This document shows, one piece after another, positions 8,781 through 17,847 of a DNA stretch of 41,174 bases. The position numbers and the translations under genes were made by a program. The DNA lies in contig CALEWY010000060.1 of NCBI GenBank assembly GCA_937925335.1, positions 1 through 41,174 of the forward strand. The letters are read 5' to 3'. The notes beneath the pieces are model-generated. The model saw only the letters and a list, made by a program, of their open reading frames with translations. It searched no databases and was not told the origin of the DNA. The stretch is from an uncultured Acidimicrobiales bacterium. GTDB taxonomy: Bacteria; Actinomycetota; Acidimicrobiia; Acidimicrobiales; SZUA-35. The stretch's first letter is position 1. The number at the start of each line of letters is the position of its first letter.

Positions 8781-9503
8781 ATGAGCAGCCAAGCGACCAC
8801 TCGCGTGTCCGGGGTTCACCATCTGGCGGTCAATACTGCCGACATCAAGACGCAGATCGAGTTCTTCTCCGATGTTCTCGGGGCCGAATTGGTCGGTCTG
8901 TTTTGGATGCATGGCGTGGAGGGAGCCTGGCACGCGTTCTCCCGGCTGAGCGATCACTGCTCGATTTCGTTCGTGGAACTCCCTGCCAATCACACCATCG
9001 AGGCGGAACTCGGCGTGACCCACGCGGGGAATGGCGCTGGCCCTTCGGCACCCGGCACCATGCAGCACCTGGCCTTCAAGGTCGACACGCTCGACGAGTT
9101 GCTTGCCATGCGTGATCGCATCCGCTCGAAGGGTGTCAACGTGATGGGCTACATCGATCACGGGATGTGCCAGTCGATCTACTTCGCCGGGCCCGAGGGT
9201 CTCACGCTCGAAGTCGCCACGTCTGCGGAGGCGATCAACGCCGAGGCCTGGATCGATCCGGAGGTGGTGGGACTGGCCGGAATCAGTGCTGACGAGCTCG
9301 CTCGCTACAAGAATCCTGACGCGTTCGTTGCCGGAGACGAGCCGGTCGCCCAACCACCGATCGACCCTGCCAAGCCCCATCTGGCGTATCCGGCGGCTGA
9401 CTACGAACAGATGATGGCCGTCCCAGACGATGTCATCACGAAGCACGCCAGCTACACCGAGCCGCCCGTTTCGGTCGAGCCGAGCGCTTCGAGCGATGAA
9501 TGA
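8781..9503 (+). CDS. VOC-family (glyoxalase/dioxygenase fold) protein
   Basis: A 240-residue protein with one clear vicinal-oxygen-chelate module: VSGVHHLAVNTADIKTQIEFF at the start, QHLAFKVDTLDELLAMRD in the middle, and a closing strand IYFAGPEGLTLEVATS. Candidate metal ligands are a His in VHHLAV, a His in MQHLAF and the Glu in TLEVAT. Residues after 165 are a low-homology tail rich in Ala, Pro and Asp. The ATG at 8781 is chosen; an in-frame TTG lies 18 bp upstream. It overlaps the following hydrolase gene as ATGA, so the two proteins are likely made together and may act in the same breakdown step. The substrate is unknown. Confidence 0.85.
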   Translation: MSSQATTRVSGVHHLAVNTADIKTQIEFFSDVLGAELVGLFWMHGVEGAWHAFSRLSDHCSISFVELPANHTIEAELGVTHAGNGAGPSAPGTMQHLAFKVDTLDELLAMRDRIRSKGVNVMGYIDHGMCQSIYFAGPEGLTLEVATSAEAINAEAWIDPEVVGLAGISADELARYKNPDAFVAGDEPVAQPPIDPAKPHLAYPAADYEQMMAVPDDVITKHASYTEPPVSVEPSASSDE

Positions 9504-10681
9504 ACCGTCAACCGGGCACACCAAAGGGATGTGAACGCCTTGCCTACGTCGTTGTGCATCGAGAGGATGCAGCATTCAGCGACACCTACGGAGGCGGCGG
9601 CAACATCATCGGCCTCGACTGCCATCTCGTGCGGCCGATCGACACGCCTTCGGACACAGCGATCATCTTCATGCACCCGACGGGTGGTGGCATGTACTTG
9701 CCGATCATGTCGGCGATGGCGCTGGCTGGGCATCACGTGATTTGGGCGAACTCTCGCTATCGGGGGACCGACTCAGCTCTGATCATGGAGAAGGTGGTTG
9801 CCGATCTCGGGGCTGCGGTCAGCGATGCCAGAGAGCGTCTTGGCTACGAGAAAGTCATGTTGTGTGGATGGTCGGGCGGAGGATCGCTTTCGACCTACTA
9901 CCAGTCGGTGGCCGAACTCGGCGCCGGAATCGTCGATACACCAGCTGGTGATCCCTACGAAGTTGCCGCTGATGCGCTTCCGCCTGCGGACGGGCTCATC
10001 ATCATGGCGGCCCACATCAGCCGACACGGCACGTTGACCGAGTGGATGGACGCATCGATCCTGGATGAGACTCGGCCGTTCGATCGCGATCCAGCGCTCA
10101 ATCTCTATGACCCGGCGAACCCGAACCAGCCCACGTACTCGGCCGAGTTTTTGACGACCTACCGAGACGCGCAGATCGCCAGGAATCGCCGAATCACGGC
10201 TTGGGTGAAGGACGAGCTCGCAGGGCTTCGATCAGCGGGAGCCCACAACGAAGAGCGGGCGTTCGTGGTGAACGGGACGATGGCCGATCCACGCTGGCTT
10301 GACCCAACGGTCGATCCCAGCGATCGCCAACCGAACCACTGCTACCTGGGCGAGCCTCGCATCGTCAACGACGGGCCGGTCGGTCTCGCACGGTTCTCGA
10401 CGCTCCGGAGCTGGCTGAGTCAGTGGAGCTTCGACGACGCTCGGGGTGACGCACTCACCGCAGCCGCCGATGTGACCGTGCCCGTCCTGGTGGTTGGCAA
10501 CACTGCCGATGATGCATGCACGCCGAGCCATACGCAGCGGCTCTTCGAGGCGATTCCCCACGATCGCAAGAAGCTGCATGAAGTCCAGGGCGCCACGCAC
10601 TACTACACGGGCGAGAACGGCCGTGAGCACATCGCCGAGGCAGTCGGTGTTGTCGGCGAGTTCCTGGCTGCCCAGCAATGA
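9500..10681 (+). CDS. Alpha/beta hydrolase
   Basis: A 393-residue alpha/beta-fold hydrolase. The nucleophile elbow is GWSGGG with Ser125, the acid is probably in VVGNTADDACTP, and the catalytic His is in GATHYY near residue 370. An oxyanion strand IIFMHPTGGGMYLP precedes the elbow. A large insertion of about 150 residues between elbow and acid probably makes a lid. No signal peptide is seen, so it acts in the cytoplasm. The start ATG overlaps the stop of the VOC gene. Esterase or C-C hydrolase activity is possible; the co-transcribed VOC protein suggests ring-cleavage or ester chemistry, but this is inference. Confidence 0.88.
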   Translation: MNRQPGTPKGCERLAYVVVHREDAAFSDTYGGGGNIIGLDCHLVRPIDTPSDTAIIFMHPTGGGMYLPIMSAMALAGHHVIWANSRYRGTDSALIMEKVVADLGAAVSDARERLGYEKVMLCGWSGGGSLSTYYQSVAELGAGIVDTPAGDPYEVAADALPPADGLIIMAAHISRHGTLTEWMDASILDETRPFDRDPALNLYDPANPNQPTYSAEFLTTYRDAQIARNRRITAWVKDELAGLRSAGAHNEERAFVVNGTMADPRWLDPTVDPSDRQPNHCYLGEPRIVNDGPVGLARFSTLRSWLSQWSFDDARGDALTAAADVTVPVLVVGNTADDACTPSHTQRLFEAIPHDRKKLHEVQGATHYYTGENGREHIAEAVGVVGEFLAAQQ

Positions 10682-10723
10682 GGCAGGCGATTCGCTCCTG
10701 GCCGAGGGTCCAGGATCAGCGCG

Positions 10724-11767
10724 TCAGTCGTTGGTGACCCGCCAGCGGGTGGCGACATCGGCGCCAAAGAGGACAACTTCATCGCCGGCCTTGGTCGTGA
10801 ACGTCGTGGCAACGTCGGCATCGATCTCGGTCCGCTCAAGCGTCACGGAGTTCGTCGACGCTTCGACGTCGTACACGGATGCGCCGTTCGTCGATGTGAA
10901 CGCCGCGAGGTTTTCGAGGGCGCCGGCCTGATGGAAGACCTCGGCGACTACTTCGAGCCCGTAGGCAGCGTTGAAGACGCCTGCCTTCGCCTTTGGTCCG
11001 TACTTGGCAGTCGTTGGGTGGGGAGCTGAATCGGTGCCGAGGAAGAAGTCGGCCCGGCCACTGGTGGCAGCGGCGATCAGCGCATCACGGTCATCGGCGG
11101 AGTTGATGACGGGTTTGCAGTAGAGGTCGGGCCGCATGCCGTCGGCGAGCAGATCGGATCGTTCCTGGGCGAGGTGATGTGGTGTGACCGTCGCTGCGGC
11201 TTGTGAACGCTCATCAACGAAGGCGACGCCAGCTCTGGTCGAGACATGCTCAAGGGTGATTCCGAGCTCGGGGAGTCGATCGCTGACCGGGATCAACTCT
11301 CGTTCGATGAACGCCGCCTCACGATCAAAGATGTCGATGGCCGGATCGGTCGACTCGGCATGAACGAGAAGGCGCACGTCGAGTTCGGCGAGCGTCTCAA
11401 ACAGATCGAGGAAATCGCTCATCGACGCGCCGCCAGCCTCGGAGTTTGTCGTCGCCCCGGCGGGGTAGTACTTCACCGCTTTGACGACACCCTCGGCCAC
11501 ACCTCGTCGAAGATCGTCGAGATCGACAAGTGGCGAACAGTAGAGGGTCATGACCGGGCGAAAATCGGGTGCATCTGCGGGCGCTGCCGCCACGATCCGA
11601 TCCCGATAGGCCGCGGCGTCGGTGGACGACGTGATCGGCGCTGCCAGGTTGGGCATGACCATGGCGTAGCGGAAGCGCCGAGCCGTATAGCCAACGACGG
11701 CGTCGAGCATTGCGTCGTCGCGAAGGTGAACGTGCCAATCGTCAGGGGTGGGAATCTCGATCTTCAT
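10724..11767 (-). CDS. pyrC: Dihydroorotase, class II (PyrC type)
   Basis: Catalyses reversible ring closure of carbamoyl-aspartate to dihydroorotate in pyrimidine synthesis. The 347 residues match the E. coli PyrC type in length. The metal motif HVHLRD is at residues 12-17, the lysine carbamylated in this family lies in AVKYYPAGATTNSE, further ligands are in LLVHAES and TLEHVSTR, and the catalytic Asp is in LGTDSAPH. It is not next to other pyrimidine genes: upstream on the same strand is an ABC-2 exporter with a 74-bp gap, and a convergent hydrolase gene ends 42 bp away. The ATG at 11767 begins directly with the conserved MKIEIPTPDDWHVHL, so the start is secure. Confidence 0.96.
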   Translation of the reverse strand: MKIEIPTPDDWHVHLRDDAMLDAVVGYTARRFRYAMVMPNLAAPITSSTDAAAYRDRIVAAAPADAPDFRPVMTLYCSPLVDLDDLRRGVAEGVVKAVKYYPAGATTNSEAGGASMSDFLDLFETLAELDVRLLVHAESTDPAIDIFDREAAFIERELIPVSDRLPELGITLEHVSTRAGVAFVDERSQAAATVTPHHLAQERSDLLADGMRPDLYCKPVINSADDRDALIAAATSGRADFFLGTDSAPHPTTAKYGPKAKAGVFNAAYGLEVVAEVFHQAGALENLAAFTSTNGASVYDVEASTNSVTLERTEIDADVATTFTTKAGDEVVLFGADVATRWRVTND

Positions 11768-11841
11768 CGTCGCCAGTCTGCCCGTGCGATCGCTGTGGTG
11801 CGCCCCCGGTCAGCCGATGCTGCCTTCTGGCGACGCGGTGT

Positions 11842-12663
11842 CTAGGCGATATCGCGACGTGAGAAGACAAGGCCGCCGCCGAGCATGGCCACAAGTGACC
11901 ACGCGGCGAGGATCACCCCGGCGGTTTGCCAGCTGTGAACCTCGACGAAGTCAGCGGTTCCATCGAAGACGTTGCCTTCAGCCCGTTCGACCGGATTGCC
12001 CGAGCTGAATGCACCTGCGTTCGTGTTCGGCAAGTAGGCCGCGATCTTGGGCAAGAAGGCGCCGAACAGAATCGGCTCGACGATGAACCAGTAGATGACA
12101 AAACCAACGATTGATGCGACGGAGTTGTTCAGCACCATGGTGATGCCGAGCCCGATCGCACTGAAGATCCCGGCTGCTACGCCGGCACGCACGATCGCCT
12201 TCAAGGCGTTCACCCAGAGCTCACCCGTCGTTCCGTCGGTTGTTCCGACCGCTGTCGCCAAGCCGAACAGAGCGCCGATCGTGACGACCGAGACGAGCAT
12301 GGCAGCAAAGAAGACGACGATGAAGAGCGCAAGCGCTCGAGCGCCGAGCAGCCGCATTCGGCGTGGTTCCCAGGTGAGCAGATGCTCGAGCATTCCCGAC
12401 TTCAAGTCGGCGCCGACAAACGACGCACCGATGACGAAGGCCATCAGAGTGATCAAGCCGGCGACCGGTCCGAGGAGACCGGTGCCTTCAACACCGCCCG
12501 CGAGGTCACGCACGAAATCGACATCAGAATCGTCATCCGCCGAGATCACGAACGAAGCGATCACGACGACACCGACGATCGCAACCGAAAGAAGAAGAGG
12601 GAAAAGCTGAGCAATGCGACGTGATGCGAGGCGTTTGGTTTCGGCGCGGATCAATCGGATCAT
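11842..12663 (-). CDS. ABC-2 type transporter permease
   Basis: A 273-residue membrane protein with about six hydrophobic helices: LFPLLLSVAIVGVVVIASFV near the start, then VAGLITLMAFVIGASFVG, LALFIVVFFAAMLVSVVTIG and others. Between helices 2 and 3 is the LKSGMLEHLLTWEPRRMRLL segment, typical of ABC-2 permeases that pair with CcmA/NatA-type ATPases. Its ATG overlaps the stop of the ATPase gene as ATGA. Only one permease is present, so the transporter is probably a homodimer. The substrate is unknown. Confidence 0.88.
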   Translation of the reverse strand: MIRLIRAETKRLASRRIAQLFPLLLSVAIVGVVVIASFVISADDDSDVDFVRDLAGGVEGTGLLGPVAGLITLMAFVIGASFVGADLKSGMLEHLLTWEPRRMRLLGARALALFIVVFFAAMLVSVVTIGALFGLATAVGTTDGTTGELWVNALKAIVRAGVAAGIFSAIGLGITMVLNNSVASIVGFVIYWFIVEPILFGAFLPKIAAYLPNTNAGAFSSGNPVERAEGNVFDGTADFVEVHSWQTAGVILAAWSLVAMLGGGLVFSRRDIA

Positions 12664-13727
12664 GCTGATTCCTCATGGTTCGGGGCTGGCGCCGGTGGGG
12701 CGTTCGCCCCGGGTGGCCGTGCCATCGGCGGGGCCGTAGGTGGACCATCGAGCCCGGGGCCGGGCGTGTCACCCGTCGGAGCCGGACTTCCAGGAGGCGG
12801 AGGAGCGGTGTTGCCCGTGAGGTTGAGGAACGCGTTCTCAAGCGTTGCTCGCTCCGAGCGAAGCCCCGTGAGATAGAGGCCCTGGTCGGCAAGAGCCTTT
12901 GTCACCGCTGCGGTTTCTGTCGCATCGACGTCGACGGTCAATTCGCCAGGCGTTGGCCGTGGACGAGCACCGATTCCGCTTGTGGCCAATGCTTGGATCG
13001 CAGCGTTGGTGTCAGCGATCGAGACGACGACAGAATCGGGGCCGGCGTGGCGACGAACCTCATCGACGAGTCCGGTCGTCACCAGCTTGCCTCGGTCGAT
13101 GATGGTGACTTCATCACACATTTGTTCGATCTCGGCCAGCTGGTGGCTCGAGACGAGCACGGAGGTTCCCTCAGCGGCAATCGAACGGATGAGTACTCGC
13201 ATTTCAGCGATACCAGCAGGGTCGAGCCCGTTCGCTGGTTCGTCGAGCACGAGGAGTTCCGGCTTCTTGAGGAGTGCAGCAGCGATCGCCAGGCGTTGCT
13301 TCATGCCGAGCGAGTAGGCCTCGAACGTGTCGTTCTCTCGTCCGGTCAGGCCAACAACTTCCATGACTCGTGCAACCTCGGTTTTCGGAACGCCGGCGAG
13401 ATCGGCAAGCAGCGTGAGATTGCGTTGTGCTGTGAAGTTCGGAAAGAGCTTTGGGTTCTCGACGATCGCCCCAACGCGATGTGCGACTTCGTGAAAGGCG
13501 GTTGTCGAATCGGCGCCGAAAAGCGTCGCAGAGCCCGATGTTGGCCGAATCAAGCCGAGAAGGCATCGAATCGACGTGGTCTTGCCCGATCCGTTCGGTC
13601 CGAGGAAGCCATGAATGGTTCCCGGCTGGCCAACCGTGAGGTCGAGCGACTCGATCGCAACGACATCCTCACCCTTCCGGTTCGAATAGACCTTGCGTAA
13701 TCCATGGGTCTCGATGATGCTCGGCAC
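12660..13727 (-). CDS. ABC transporter ATP-binding protein with Pro-rich C-terminal tail
   Basis: A 355-residue ABC ATPase. Walker A is GPNGSGKT, the signature region is YSLGMKQR, Walker B is LLVLDEPANGLDP, and the His switch is SSHQLAEIEQMCDE. About 50 residues at the C-terminus are almost only Pro, Gly, Ala, Asn and Thr (APPPPGSPAPTGDTPGPG and on), an unusual low-complexity tail for this family. The start is taken as GTG at 13727, since the open frame to 13823 would run into the divergent dehydratase gene. A TATCGT box lies 8 nt upstream, fitting a leaderless transcript. It forms an operon with the permease (ATGA overlap) and perhaps pyrC. Confidence 0.9.
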   Translation of the reverse strand: MPSIIETHGLRKVYSNRKGEDVVAIESLDLTVGQPGTIHGFLGPNGSGKTTSIRCLLGLIRPTSGSATLFGADSTTAFHEVAHRVGAIVENPKLFPNFTAQRNLTLLADLAGVPKTEVARVMEVVGLTGRENDTFEAYSLGMKQRLAIAAALLKKPELLVLDEPANGLDPAGIAEMRVLIRSIAAEGTSVLVSSHQLAEIEQMCDEVTIIDRGKLVTTGLVDEVRRHAGPDSVVVSIADTNAAIQALATSGIGARPRPTPGELTVDVDATETAAVTKALADQGLYLTGLRSERATLENAFLNLTGNTAPPPPGSPAPTGDTPGPGLDGPPTAPPMARPPGANAPPAPAPNHEESA

Positions 13728-13735
13728 GAGCTTGG

Positions 13736-13741
13736 ACGATA
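13736..13741 (-). promoter_or_regulatory. Putative -10 box (TATCGT) of leaderless ABC operon
   Basis: TATCGT on the minus strand ends 8 nt before the GTG at 13727. No Shine-Dalgarno sequence is visible, so the transcript may begin at or next to the start codon. Confidence 0.4.
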
Positions 13742-13780
13742 GTCGCACGATCGTGGCGCCGTCGGCGGGCCTGGAGCCTG

Positions 13781-14782
13781 ATGTCAACACCCCAGAGCAG
13801 CGAAGGTGACGAGAGGTCGGCAACGCTGGGTCTCACGATCGATTCGTTTCGCTCGGCCGCCGCGGTGATCAAACCTGAGGCCGTTCGCACTCCGGTGCTT
13901 GTCAGCTCGGCGCTCGATCGTCTTCTGGGTGCAACCGTGCTGTGCAAGGCGGAGTCTCGCCAACGGTCCGGATCCTTCAAGTTCCGCGGTGCGTTTCATC
14001 GGCTTTCGATCATTCCCGAATCCGAGCGGGGCCCCGGCGTGGTGGCGGTGTCGTCGGGCAATCACGGAGCCGCGGTCGCCCTGTCGGCTCGGCTTCTCGG
14101 GATGCCCGCCGTGGTCTACGTCCCTGCTGACGCCCCTGCAGCGAAGGTTGCGCTCATCCAACAAAACGGCGGGACGGTCATTCGTTTCGATCGGTCGGTC
14201 GCGGATCGCGAAGCGGCGCCAAGAGCCGAAGCCGAGCGACTCGGTGCCACCTTTGTTCACCCGTTCGAGGATCGGGGAGTCATCCTCGGGCAGGGGACCA
14301 CGGCTCTTGAATTTCATGAACAGGTCGGCGATCTCGATGCGCTTCTGGTGCCGATGAGCGGCGGTGGTTTGATGGCCGGATGTGCATCGGTGACGAACGA
14401 ACTGGCGCCCGGGTGTGCGCTGATCGGGGTCGAGCCTGAAGCTGCTGCCGACACGCAGGCATCCTTTGAAGCCGGCGAAATCGTGTCGATCGATGCGCCG
14501 GTGACCATCGCTGATGGCCTTGCGGTGCGCCAACCGGGCGCGATGACGTTCGCCATCAATCGACGCCTCGTGGATCGAGTCATCACGACGTCGGAAGATG
14601 AGATCGCCGATGCGATGCGGCTTCTGCACGACGAGCTCGATCTCGTGATCGAACCGAGTGGAGCGGCTGTCGTCGGTGCGCTGTTGTCGACCGCCAGTGC
14701 TTGGCAGGGTCGCCGGATCGGCGTCGTGCTCTCCGGCGGAAACGTCGACCCAGCGGTTTTTGCTGAACTCGTGAGTGGCTAG
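13781..14782 (+). CDS. Threonine/serine dehydratase-like PLP enzyme
   Basis: A 333-residue fold-type II PLP enzyme. The PLP lysine is in SGSFKFRGA (Lys67), the substrate loop is SSGNHGAAVA, the phosphate-binding glycine loop is SGGGLMAG, and the end is VVLSGGNVD. This pattern matches catabolic threonine ammonia-lyase and serine racemase relatives, which turn threonine into 2-oxobutanoate or serine into pyruvate. It lacks the C-terminal ACT-like regulatory domains of biosynthetic IlvA, so it is the short form. It starts at the ATG at 13781, divergent from the ABC operon with a 53-bp gap. The exact amino acid preferred cannot be read from the sequence. Confidence 0.9.
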   Translation: MSTPQSSEGDERSATLGLTIDSFRSAAAVIKPEAVRTPVLVSSALDRLLGATVLCKAESRQRSGSFKFRGAFHRLSIIPESERGPGVVAVSSGNHGAAVALSARLLGMPAVVYVPADAPAAKVALIQQNGGTVIRFDRSVADREAAPRAEAERLGATFVHPFEDRGVILGQGTTALEFHEQVGDLDALLVPMSGGGLMAGCASVTNELAPGCALIGVEPEAAADTQASFEAGEIVSIDAPVTIADGLAVRQPGAMTFAINRRLVDRVITTSEDEIADAMRLLHDELDLVIEPSGAAVVGALLSTASAWQGRRIGVVLSGGNVDPAVFAELVSG

Positions 14783-14793
14783 CTGTACCCAGC

Positions 14794-14847
14794 GCCGCGT
14801 CGACGATGAGGGCCGCGTCGACGATGAGGGCTGCGTCGATGATGAGG
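14794..14847. repeat. Three tandem copies of an 18-bp unit
   Basis: The unit GCCGCGTCGACGATGAGG occurs at 14794-14811 and 14812-14829 without change, and at 14830-14847 with two changes. It fills most of the 85-bp gap between two convergent genes, starting 12 bp after the dehydratase stop. No function is apparent; replication slippage is a likely origin. Confidence 0.9.
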
Positions 14848-14867
14848 CTTGCGCCCCGTCGAGTCGA

Positions 14868-16436
14868 TTAGGAGTTTGGCCGGTCGCCGTAGTGCTCGCC
14901 GTCGACGAAGTACACGTCAGCGACGAGATCGATCATCTCTCGATCGAGAATCTTCGGCCGCTTCTCGAAGGCACACACGCCCTGAAGGAGCTCACAGAAG
15001 TCGGCGGCGACGTACGGTCGCAGTTCACCGAGCTGACTCCGAGCGATCGACATGAGATACGGAGCCGAATCCTCGGTCAGCGAAACCTGGTGATGGTGAG
15101 CGGTTCGCTTCAGCACCTCGACGAAGGCAGCCTCGGTGCAGGGGCCAACGAAGACCTTGTTACGAAGGCGACGCAAGAAGGCGTCGTCGCCGAGGTCCTT
15201 TGGGTCGAGGTTGCTCGACACGACGAGGCGGGTTGCGAACGGAACCGTGAACTTGTTGCCGTTCGTCAACTTGAGGAAGTCCACATCGCGTGAGAGCGGG
15301 ACGATCCAACGGTTGAGCAGTTCGTCGGGGGAGTGCGCCTGGCGACCGAAGTCGTCGACGACGAGAATCCCGTTGTTCGCCTGAAGTTGGATCGGAGCGG
15401 CGTAGACGCCGGCGGTCGCTTCGTAGGCCAGGTCGAGCATTTCGAGCGTGAGCTCGCCACCGACGAGAACGATCGGGCGGCGGCAAAGGACCCAGCGAGG
15501 ATCCAGGCCTTCTGGCTGCTCGGCGACAGGGAGGTGGATCGAAGGGTCAAAGACCATGACGATGTTGCCGTCGACCTCGATGCAGTGCGGCACGAGTACA
15601 TGATCCTGGAAGATCCGATTCATGCGCTCGGCGATGCTGGTCTTGCCGGTTCCTGGAGGGCCATACAAGAAGATGGCGCCTTCGTTCAGCAAGGCTGCGC
15701 CGAGTTTCTTGACAAGAGAAGATTCGAGAACGAGATCGTCAAACGCTTCGAGAGCGGCCTGCATGTCCAGCTCGACGACGGCTCGCTGGCGCTCGATCAC
15801 GTTGTTGTAATCGGCGAGTGAGACCGGGGCGATTCCGGAATACATCGAGATCTTCATGCGCTCGAGCGTGGTTTCCTGCCCGGCGGTCGTGAGACCGAAC
15901 CGATACTCACGGCCGTCGAGGCCGAGGTACTCGAGGAGGCTCTTGTCACGAAGTTCGTCGGCAATGCCCTGGACGACCATCATCGACAAGCCGAGATCGC
16001 GAGCGATCTCGCCGGTCGTTGCCCGCTTCGTGGCGAGCAGGCGGCGCAAGAACATGTCTTCCACCAGACCGAATGGGATCTTCAACTCGTCGAGGTTCTT
16101 CGGTGGACGCATGACGATGTCAGCGGCTCGGCGGGTGGGTTGTTCGGGCTCGGGCTGTCGGGCGATGGGCCGTGTTGGCGCCGCGATGTCTGCCGGAGGA
16201 GACGGGGGAGTGTTCGGGCGTGTCACCGGTTCCTTGCCGAGCAGGGAGGATCGGCCCCACTTCGATGGTCGAGCAGGTCGAGCGTTGGTGCGTCGCTCTT
16301 GCCAGTAGGCCTCGTCGGCCGCGACGTCAGGCTCGAGGGGAGCTGGGCTGGGCGCAGCGACGGTGCTCGCCGCGCGGCTGTCAGCCACAGCGGCTGGGCT
16401 GCGCAAAGCGGCGGTTGAGTCGACAGGAGCGGTCAT
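14868..16436 (-). CDS. AAA+ ATPase with N-terminal winged-helix domain
   Basis: A 522-residue protein in three parts. Residues 1-120 are Pro/Ala/Arg-rich and probably disordered. Residues 120-220 look like a winged helix: LRRLLATKRATTGEIARDLGLSMMVVQGIADELRDKSLLEYL. The rest is an AAA+ module with Walker A GPPGTGKTS (Lys265), Walker B ILVVDDFGRQ, a sensor region RLVVSSNLDP, and an arginine-rich DAFLRRLRNKVFVG. The family is conserved but its job is not settled; MoxR-like remodelling or control of a secretion or pilus complex are possible. The start ATG at 16436 is supported by AAGGGG seven bases upstream. It is monocistronic here. Confidence 0.85.
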   Translation of the reverse strand: MTAPVDSTAALRSPAAVADSRAASTVAAPSPAPLEPDVAADEAYWQERRTNARPARPSKWGRSSLLGKEPVTRPNTPPSPPADIAAPTRPIARQPEPEQPTRRAADIVMRPPKNLDELKIPFGLVEDMFLRRLLATKRATTGEIARDLGLSMMVVQGIADELRDKSLLEYLGLDGREYRFGLTTAGQETTLERMKISMYSGIAPVSLADYNNVIERQRAVVELDMQAALEAFDDLVLESSLVKKLGAALLNEGAIFLYGPPGTGKTSIAERMNRIFQDHVLVPHCIEVDGNIVMVFDPSIHLPVAEQPEGLDPRWVLCRRPIVLVGGELTLEMLDLAYEATAGVYAAPIQLQANNGILVVDDFGRQAHSPDELLNRWIVPLSRDVDFLKLTNGNKFTVPFATRLVVSSNLDPKDLGDDAFLRRLRNKVFVGPCTEAAFVEVLKRTAHHHQVSLTEDSAPYLMSIARSQLGELRPYVAADFCELLQGVCAFEKRPKILDREMIDLVADVYFVDGEHYGDRPNS

Positions 16437-16570
16437 CGTTCCCCTTGGAATGGGCTCGTTGCGGCGGGCGAAATCCTCACCCTGTCTCATCGAAGGAAAC
16501 CGGCCTCCCATTAAGGGGGTCGAATGGCCCAATTTTGCCGAAACTCGCCTAGATCAAGGCGTTCGCTGGC

Positions 16571-17059
16571 CTAGCTGACTTCAGCGCGGCTGAGATTGGC
16601 CGCAAGGTGATGTTGGAGCGCTTGACCAACCGCTGCCATCGAGACGGAGTAGCTGAGCTCGCCGGCCGGGTCGACCGTGATTGAGCGGGTTACCTCGGTG
16701 GCATCTTTGGCGGTGGTGGTCGTGGCAACGAGCGTCGACGCGAGCTCGATCACCGTTCGCGATCCCTCCACCGCAACCGTGCCATCGTGCACTTCGACGA
16801 TCCCGCTCGGCTGGGCGATGACGAGCTCGATGCCCGTGGTCCCGACGGGCCGGAGATAGCCAGCCTCGGCATGCAAGGGCAGGTCGGTTTCGGCGTGTCG
16901 GGTCTTTTGCGAGTACGCAATGAAGGGCTTCCCGACGTGAGCGAAGGTGATCTCTTCGACGTAGCCAAAGCTCTCGATCGTTGGATACGAGCCCTGGCCG
17001 CGGCCTCTCCAGGTTCCGAGCAACACCTCGAGGTGGGCGATGTCTGGATGCAGATTCAT
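16571..17059 (-). CDS. Nitrobindin-like heme-binding FABP-fold protein
   Basis: A 162-residue beta-barrel protein. The opening LLGTWRGRGQGSYPTIESFGYVEEITFAHVGKPFIAYSQKT closely follows the nitrobindin/THAP4 C-terminal family (DUF1794), and the C-terminal QALQHHLAANLSR carries the His expected to bind heme. Family members bind ferric heme and turn peroxynitrite into nitrate. It begins 23 bp after the end of cbiO on the same strand and could be co-transcribed with the metal importer, although a functional link is not obvious. The cofactor is inferred from family membership. Confidence 0.9.
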   Translation of the reverse strand: MNLHPDIAHLEVLLGTWRGRGQGSYPTIESFGYVEEITFAHVGKPFIAYSQKTRHAETDLPLHAEAGYLRPVGTTGIELVIAQPSGIVEVHDGTVAVEGSRTVIELASTLVATTTTAKDATEVTRSITVDPAGELSYSVSMAAVGQALQHHLAANLSRAEVS

Positions 17060-17082
17060 TCCGCAGTATGGCGGCCTCGTCG

Positions 17083-17847
17083 TTACTGAGCACGCCTTGC
17101 GTCGAAGCCGAACGGCAGCTCGAGACGGTGAGCGGCGAGTAAATCGGTGTCGGCCAAGATGTCGGCTGTCTTGCCGTCGGCGACGACCGATCCGTTCGAG
17201 ATGATGACCGAACGAGGACAGATCTCGAGGGCGAACGGTAGATCGTGAGTGATGATCAGCTGCGTCAGGTGGAGCGTGACGAGCAGATCGGCAAGTTCTC
17301 GGCGCCCGGCGGGGTCGAGCCCGGACGTTGGTTCGTCGAGGACGAGCATCTCGGGGTGCATCGACAGCACGGTGGCAACAGCCACGCGGCGCTTCTCGCC
17401 GCCGCTGAGATGGTGCGGTGCACGATCGGCAAGGTGGGTTGCCTCGACGGCTTCGAGAGCCTCGTTTGCCCGCTCGGTTCGCTCGGCGGGGGAGAGCCCG
17501 AGGTTGGCCGGCCCGAATTCGACATCCTCCCGAACCGTTGGCATGAACAGCTGATCGTTGGCGTCTTGGAAGACCATGCCGACGCGGCGTCGGACCTCGG
17601 CCAGGTTGTCTTCGTTGACGTGAAGGTCACCGATCGAGACCGATCCAGCCTGGATCTCGTGAATACCGTTCAGATGGAGCGACAGAGTGGTCTTGCCAGC
17701 ACCGTTTGGACCAAGAAGAGCGACGCGCTCGCCCCGCTCAACATCGAGGCTGAGGTTGTTCAGGATCGGGTCACCACTGGCGAATGAGAAGGTCAGATCT
17801 CGAACGGAGACCGCCGAAGTAAGGGCGGATGGGGCTGATTCGGTCAT
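17083..17847 (-). CDS. cbiO: ECF-type Co/Ni transporter ATP-binding protein CbiO
   Basis: The ATPase of an energy-coupling-factor metal importer, 254 residues. Walker A is GPNGAGKT, the Q-loop is MVFQDANDQLFMPTV (the QDxxxQxF form typical of CbiO/EcfA), the signature is LSGGEKRR, and Walker B is MLVLDEPTSGLDP. A single ATPase gene implies a homodimer. Its ATG overlaps the cbiQ stop as ATGA. It works with CbiQ and CbiM, encoded directly upstream, to import cobalt or nickel. Confidence 0.94.
   Translation of the reverse strand: MTESAPSALTSAVSVRDLTFSFASGDPILNNLSLDVERGERVALLGPNGAGKTTLSLHLNGIHEIQAGSVSIGDLHVNEDNLAEVRRRVGMVFQDANDQLFMPTVREDVEFGPANLGLSPAERTERANEALEAVEATHLADRAPHHLSGGEKRRVAVATVLSMHPEMLVLDEPTSGLDPAGRRELADLLVTLHLTQLIITHDLPFALEICPRSVIISNGSVVADGKTADILADTDLLAAHRLELPFGFDARRAQ

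Noticed and set aside
14868..16436. AAA+ protein as a sigma-54 activator or helicase loader
   Set aside because: No GAFTGA motif and no DnaC or IstB features; the winged helix precedes the ATPase.
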